64,000 nucleotides of DNA from Rebecca billardiae RCC1528 (taxonomy: Eukaryota > Haptophyta), in contig OZ251248.1 in NCBI GenBank assembly GCA_965240325.2, positions 992,001 through 1,056,000 on the forward strand, given 5' to 3'. Made by a program: the position numbers and the translations under genes. The notes beneath the pieces are model-generated. The model worked only from the letters and a program-made list of their open reading frames with translations, did no database searches and was not told the DNA's origin. Positions 59,612 to 64,000 of this stretch are shown piece by piece; positions within the stretch are counted from its first letter, which is position 1; every line of letters starts with the position of its first letter.

Positions 59612-61117
59612 ATGGCGGACCCCCCTTGGCCCGACGATGGTGGCGAGGCGCGCCCGGGGGCGCGTCGGCTGCCCGACCTGCCGCCCGAGCTGGTCTCGCG
59701 GCTGTTGCTCCACCTCCACCGCGCGCGCGACCTGGCCGCCGCCAACGCCACGGCGCGCCTCTTCCGCGGCGCGCCCGGCGAGCGCTCGCCGGTCGAGCAC
59801 GCGCTGCGTGAGCTGGCGCGCGCGCGCGGCCACGACCGCGCGCTGCCGCTGGCGCTGCCTGCGGGCGCGTGCACGTGGCGGGAGGAGCTGTTCGCGCGCG
59901 AGCGCGTGCTCGAGCTCGCGCACGCGCACTCGAGCGTCGTGGCTGCCAGCGGGCACGGCGAGGGCGCGTGCTTCAGCGCGTTTGTGGACGCGGAGGGCGG
60001 GCTGCACACGTGCGGCGAGGAGGAGGTGCGGGAGGAGGGCGGCTGGCCGACGGGCGACGTGCAGTCGCACGCGGCGACCAGCTCCGCAGGCCTGCTGCCA
60101 GTCGCAGTGCCGACGCGCGTCGCCTCGCTCTCCGCGGTGCGCGTGGTCGCGGTGGCCGCTGGCCGGGCGCACCTGCTCGCGCTGAGCGACGCCGGCGCCG
60201 TGTACGGCTGCGGCGACAACACCTGCGGCCAGCTGGGGCTGGGCGACAGGGAGGGCCGGCGTGTGCTCTCTCTCGCCGAGCCCCTGCCGCGCGAGATCGC
60301 CATATGCGTTGCCGCCGGCGGCATGCACAGCCTCGCGCTCAGCGCCGCGGGCTGCGCGTACAGCTGGGGCGACAACAGCTACGGCCAGCTCGGCCACGGC
60401 GACACGGCGGAGCGGTGGGCGCCGACGCGCATCGAGGCGCTGGACGGCGTGCGCATCGGCGGCGTGGCTGCGGGCGGTGACCACACGCTCCTGCTCTCCG
60501 CGCATGGCGCCGTCTCCTCGTGCGGTCTCGGCTTCTGGGGCCAGCTCGGCCACGGCGACACGACGCAGCGCCTCACGCCGACGCGCGTCGAGGCGCTCGC
60601 GGCCGTGCGCGCCACGCACGTGAGCGCGGGCAGTACGCACAGCCTGGTGGTGGACGCGGCGGGCGGGGTGCGCTCGTTCGGGCATGCGGGCCACGGGGGG
60701 CTGGGCTACGCGCGCCTGGCCTCGGAGACGCTGCCCGCGCGCATCGAGGCGCTGGCGGGCGTGCGCGCCGTGCGCGCGTGCGCCGGCTCCGCCAGCAGCG
60801 CGGTGCTGGGCGCGGACGGCAGCGCGCACGCGTGCGAGGACAACACGCACGGCCAGCTCGGGCTGGGGGCCGGAGGGACGGGCCACCTCGGCCCGGCACG
60901 CGTGAGCGCCCTCGCCCACGCGCGCGTGCTCGAGTGCGCGCTCTGCACCACCCACGGCCTCTTCGTGACGGCGGACGGCGCGGTGCACGCGTGCGGCCTG
61001 CGGGTGGCCGCGCTCGGCCTGGGCGTGCGCCGCAGCCCGCAGCAAGGAGCGGCGGCGCGCACGACGCTGCGCCGAGTGACGCAGCTACCGCCCGTCTCGT
61101 GCCACACGCCCCGCTGA
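59612..61117 (+). CDS. F-box-like protein with RCC1 β-propeller repeats
   Basis: An intronless gene of 501 residues. Near the N-terminus, LPDLPPELVSRLLLHLHRAR, followed by AAANATARLFR, fits an F-box, which would link it to SCF ubiquitin ligases. From about residue 170 onward there are about six to seven RCC1 blades of the pattern AGxxHSLALSxxGxxYxWGDNxYGQLGHGD (seen as AAGGMHSLALSAAGCAYSWG, CGLGFWGQLGHGDTTQRLTP and CEDNTHGQLGLGAGG). This forms a propeller used for protein or chromatin binding or guanine-nucleotide exchange. It lacks kinase, HECT or FYVE domains. The Met at 59612 (MADPPWPDD) is preferred over the upstream in-frame Met at 59561. Confidence 0.88.
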   Translation: MADPPWPDDGGEARPGARRLPDLPPELVSRLLLHLHRARDLAAANATARLFRGAPGERSPVEHALRELARARGHDRALPLALPAGACTWREELFARERVLELAHAHSSVVAASGHGEGACFSAFVDAEGGLHTCGEEEVREEGGWPTGDVQSHAATSSAGLLPVAVPTRVASLSAVRVVAVAAGRAHLLALSDAGAVYGCGDNTCGQLGLGDREGRRVLSLAEPLPREIAICVAAGGMHSLALSAAGCAYSWGDNSYGQLGHGDTAERWAPTRIEALDGVRIGGVAAGGDHTLLLSAHGAVSSCGLGFWGQLGHGDTTQRLTPTRVEALAAVRATHVSAGSTHSLVVDAAGGVRSFGHAGHGGLGYARLASETLPARIEALAGVRAVRACAGSASSAVLGADGSAHACEDNTHGQLGLGAGGTGHLGPARVSALAHARVLECALCTTHGLFVTADGAVHACGLRVAALGLGVRRSPQQGAAARTTLRRVTQLPPVSCHTPR

Positions 61118-61645
61118 ATCAGCACGAGCGCGCTGTGCCACCGGTGCGCGCATGCAGCGGAGCGGCGCCTCCAGCCGGCTCGTGATGGCTGCCGTGACGA
61201 TTACTTCATCACGATGACATGCTACTGATATATATATGCGCATGCTGCGCATCGCGTCGCGTAGTCATCATGTACGTACGTGTCGCTCGCTCTGGCGGCT
61301 GGGCCTTCGGCGGCTGGGCCGCCGCCGCCCCGCTCCGAGTGACTGGCGGCGACGGAGCAGAGACAAGTATGTAGCAGCAGAGATCACTGCCGAATCACTG
61401 CGCGGCGCGCCGTCGGCCGCGAGCCATCGTCATATCGCGTCAGTACGCGCGTATACTGACGAGAGTCCGCCGCGTCCGCGGCATCACCGCGTAATGATAG
61501 ATGATGACTGCGCCCTAGCAGGCTATGATGCGCACACATTCGTCTCGATCCGCATCCGTCACTCCGTGGCCGTGCTGCTCGGTGCTGACCGCGCGCTGAT
61601 GAGCGCAGTCTGAAGTCTGAGCGCGCGCGCTGGCCCGCCGCAGCC
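61118..61645. other. short convergent spacer
   Basis: A 528-bp lower-GC spacer between the convergent RCC1 and tail-anchored genes, with a short TATATATATG stretch near 61230. No gene is supported. Confidence 0.55.
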
Positions 61646-62995
61646 TCACGCGGTGAGCAGCAGCAGCGCGCCCGCGACGAGCAGCGCGCGCCACGCGCCG
61701 CTGTGCGCGCGCGCCGCCGCGGCGCCGCGCTGCGCCGCCAGCCGCCCCTCGTAGCCGCGCGAGCCGCCGCCGTCGGCAGCGGCCGCGCCGCCCGCGCGCC
61801 ACGGCCAGCCCCACGGCGCGGCGGCGGGCGCGCAGCCGCGCGGGAGCGGGTCGGCGCGCTCGGCCGGGTGCGGCCACGGCGGCGCCGGCCCGGTGGCCTC
61901 GCCCGCCGCGCGGCTGCGGCGCCGGTGGGGCGGGGAGGGCGGCCGCGGCTCACGCGGAGCGGCGCGCGCGCTCCGGCGGGCGCGGCGCGGCGCGGCGCGG
62001 CGCGCGCCCGCCCGCACGCCTACCCTTGTGCTGGCAGGGCGGGCGGCGCGCCCACGGCTGCGCCGAGCGCGCCGAGCGCCGCGCCGAGCTGCGCCGCGCC
62101 GTACGCGCGCAGCTCGGGGTACGCCTCGCCGTGCGCCGCGACGAAGCCCGCCGCCGCCGCATGCAGATTCGCGCCGGGCGCCACGTCGAGGGTGCCGATC
62201 GGTCGGCCTGGCCGCGGCGGCGGGCGGCGGGCGGCGGGCGCGGCGCGCGCGGCGGCGTGGGCGGAGGCGTCAGAGGATGGCGCGCGGCGCGGCGAGGCGC
62301 GCGCCGACCGCGCGCGCCCGCCGCCGACCGCGCGCGCCGCGGCGCGCACCGTCCTCCGCCTCGAGCTGCAGCGAGGCGGCGCGCGGCGGCAGCGCGTCCG
62401 CGGCCGGCGGGAGCCGCAGCGTCGCGCGCAGCACGGCGGCGCGCTTGGGCGGCGCGGGCTGCGGCGGCGGCGGGTGCGGCGTGGGCGCGGCGGCGGCGCG
62501 GTCCATCTGGCGCGCGCGCTGGAGCAGGTCGCGCAGCCCGCTCACCACCGTCTCGTACGCGCCGCTCCCGGACTCCAGCCCGTGCTGCTCGCAGAAGCCG
62601 GCGGCGATTTGTTCGAGGTCGTCGCCTTCGCGCGCGCGGACGGACTCGGTGCGCGCCTCGCCGAGCTTGACGTTGAGCTGGACGAGGCTGGGGCCCGGCT
62701 GCGCGCCAGGGGGGGCGCCGTCGCCGTCGCCGTCGCTGTCCGGCGCGCTCAGCACCGCCGCGCGCCCGCCCGCCGCCGCGCTCGGCGCCGCGCCGCGCCG
62801 CGCGGCCGGCTCGAGGAATTCGAGCGCGTCGGGCTCGGCGCGCTCGAGGAGGCCGCGGACGGCGGGGGAGAGGGTGGCGAGCTCGAGCGAGCGCGTGCGC
62901 TCGGGGAGGGCGCCGAGCGCGAGCCCGAGCACCGCGAGCGCGCGCCTCGCTCGGCGCGGGGGCGAGGACGCGAGCGGCGGCCGTCTCGACGCCAT
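61646..62995 (-). CDS. uncharacterised tail-anchored protein with a duplicated module
   Basis: Exons 62995-62350, 62207-62024 and 61913-61646 join in phase to 365 residues. Two related modules are visible. The first, in exon 1, reads LVQLNVKLGEARTESVRARE, then GDDLEQIAAGFCEQHGLESG. The second spans the first splice: ASLQLEAEDGRPIGTLDVAP, then GANLHAAAAGFVAAHGEAYP. Both follow a pattern of a β-hairpin, then V..G.....A.GF...HG and an amphipathic helix, a ubiquitin-like or β-grasp-like spacing that I cannot name with confidence. The last 14 residues (ALLVAGALLLLTA) form a hydrophobic tail with almost nothing after it, so the protein should insert post-translationally as a tail-anchored protein. 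The donors are GTGCGC and GTAGGC; the second splice is inferred from phase. Confidence 0.65.
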
Positions 62996-63185
62996 CGGGA
63001 GGGGCGCTCACCGGACGCCACGGCGCATCCGGACTGCTTGCTGCCTTTGGCGCCAGCGAGGGCGCGAGGCGCTGTGCACCCACCAGGCGGCAAGCAAGAT
63101 GGCGCCCCGCGCGCCGTCGTCGGCGTGAGCGGTGCGCCTGTGTGTTGCGTGCGCCGAGGGCGTCGGCGGCGGCGGCGTCGGCGCG
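62996..63185. promoter_or_regulatory. shared intergenic promoter, tail-anchored protein / Cys-rich membrane protein
   Basis: 190 bp lie between divergent start codons, with two CCGGAC sites (near 63012 and 63029) and no TATA box. Confidence 0.5.
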
Positions 63186-63280
63186 ATGCGGCTTGGCTCG
63201 GGCTTCGTGCTCGGGCTGGGCGCCGGCCTGCTCACCGCGCTGCTCGTCCTCCTCTCCCTCGCCTCGCGCCTCGGCGGCGG

Positions 63281-63313
<33 letters not shown>

Positions 63314-64000
63314 CGGCGGCGGCGGCTCGCTGCTGGGCGCGCGGCTGCTCGCGAGCCGCGCGGCGGGCGGCGGGCTCGGCGAGATGAGCCGGGCGGCGTC
63401 CGAACCGCTGTGCATGAGCGCGCAGGGGCTGCGCGTCGTCGAGCCCGTCTGCGCGGGCTGCCCGCCGCGCGGGCTCGGCGGCGTGCTCAGCGCGGCGCAC
63501 TGCTGCGCGCTCTGCGCCGCGCGGCCCGGCTGCACGAGCTGGTCGTGGCTCGGCGCGCAGCAGGCGTGCACGCTGCACGGCGGCGCGCTGCGCGCGCCGC
63601 CGCAGTTCGAGCTGCTCACCGACGCCAAGGCCGCGCTGCGCGAGGACGCGTACGCCGGCGTGCGGCCTGCTGAGATCCCGCCCGGCGCCGCGCCCGCCGC
63701 GGCGCGGTGCGAGGCGGAGTACGAGCCGCGCGCGTGCCTGCCCGGCAGCTGGGGCGGCGAGGAGGCGGGGTTTGGCGGGTGCGAGCGCGTGCCCGGGCTC
63801 TGCGCCGACCTCGCGCCCATGTTCCGCGCGTGCACGTGGTGGAGCGCCGGGCGGCTCGTGCTGCGGCCGGCGGGCGGCGGCGGCGGCGGCGGCGGCGGCG
63901 CCGAGCCGCGCGGCCCGCCGCCCGCGGCGTGCGCGTACGCGGCGGGCGAGGTGGCGCGGCCGTGCGGCGCGTACTGCTGCTCGCCCACCGGGCTGCTCGG
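63186..64000 (+). CDS. Cys-rich type II membrane protein, PAN/Apple-like, partial (runs off the window)
   Basis: An open frame from ATG 63186 to the window end with no stop (271 codons seen). The N-terminal hydrophobic segment (GFVLGLGAGLLTALLVLLSL) is a signal anchor. A Gly/Leu-rich stem follows, then a Cys-rich luminal or extracellular region. The block HCCALCAARPGCTSWSWLGA, then CTLHGG, follows the PAN/Apple-type pattern of paired Cys around a W-S-W core. Further Cys pairs (CLPGSWGG, CERVPGLCADL, CGAYCC) continue. A catalytic domain, if any, lies beyond the window; algal glycosyltransferases and sulfotransferases are possible but unproven. GC is very high and a Gly run occurs at about 63876-63899. 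Confidence 0.65.

Overview
This is a nuclear genomic window from a GC-rich microbial eukaryote. Coding regions are extremely G+C-rich, several genes are split by short spliceosomal introns, and the proteins are typically eukaryotic: Rab11-type GTPase, SEC24, TAF2, CNOT4, QSOX, PIP kinase, GARP-Myb and homeodomain factors. Proteins carry long Gly/Ala/Pro/Gln runs, intergenic DNA holds long (TA)n tracts, and one intron holds TTAGGG-type repeats. I think a marine microalga is most likely (a haptophyte first, then a pelagophyte-like stramenopile), but this is inference from style and gene content. It is not a species identification.

Layout. Bases 1-18,240 are mostly repeat-rich intergenic DNA. 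They carry two related fold-back elements (about 558-1560 and 3718-4826), a homeobox gene (2042-3277, minus), two copies of a dispersed repeat that encodes a conserved unknown protein (about 6612-8231 and 16561-18068), a small insertion with an 8-bp target duplication inside the first copy, an AT-richer island (8232-8920), a possible TA-flanked element (10515-11119) and a GARP gene (13205-14653, plus). Bases 18,248-26,174 hold QSOX (minus), Rab11-like (plus) and CNOT4 (plus). Bases 29,109-38,840 hold SEC24 (minus) and TAF2 (plus). Bases 38,841-44,227 are intergenic and dominated by a 3.9-kb structure in which two different sequences, P and Q, alternate with their inverted copies (P-Q-P'-Q'), ending in a long (TA)n tract. 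Bases 44,228-64,000 are gene-dense: a GT14 glycosyltransferase (minus), a seven-TM PIP kinase (plus), a TORTIFOLIA1-like HEAT/coiled-coil protein (minus), an uncharacterised protein (plus), an F-box/RCC1 protein (plus), a tail-anchored protein of unknown function (minus) and the start of a cysteine-rich type II membrane protein (plus, runs off the window).

Ten of the fourteen annotated genes form five head-to-head pairs, with only about 170-280 bp between start codons. I resolved exon joins by eye from GT/AG sites, reading phase and family homology. Most donors read GTGCG rather than GTAAG, and acceptors are GCAG with almost no pyrimidine tract. Functions in the pairs are mixed: ER oxidative folding with Rab11 recycling traffic, COPII coat with TFIID, Golgi glycan synthesis with phosphoinositide signalling, and microtubule organisation with an unknown. 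Nothing here looks like a biosynthetic cluster. The most unusual structures are the tandem array that repeats an exon end plus its 5' splice site in the PIP kinase gene, and the P-Q-P'-Q' inverted repeat.
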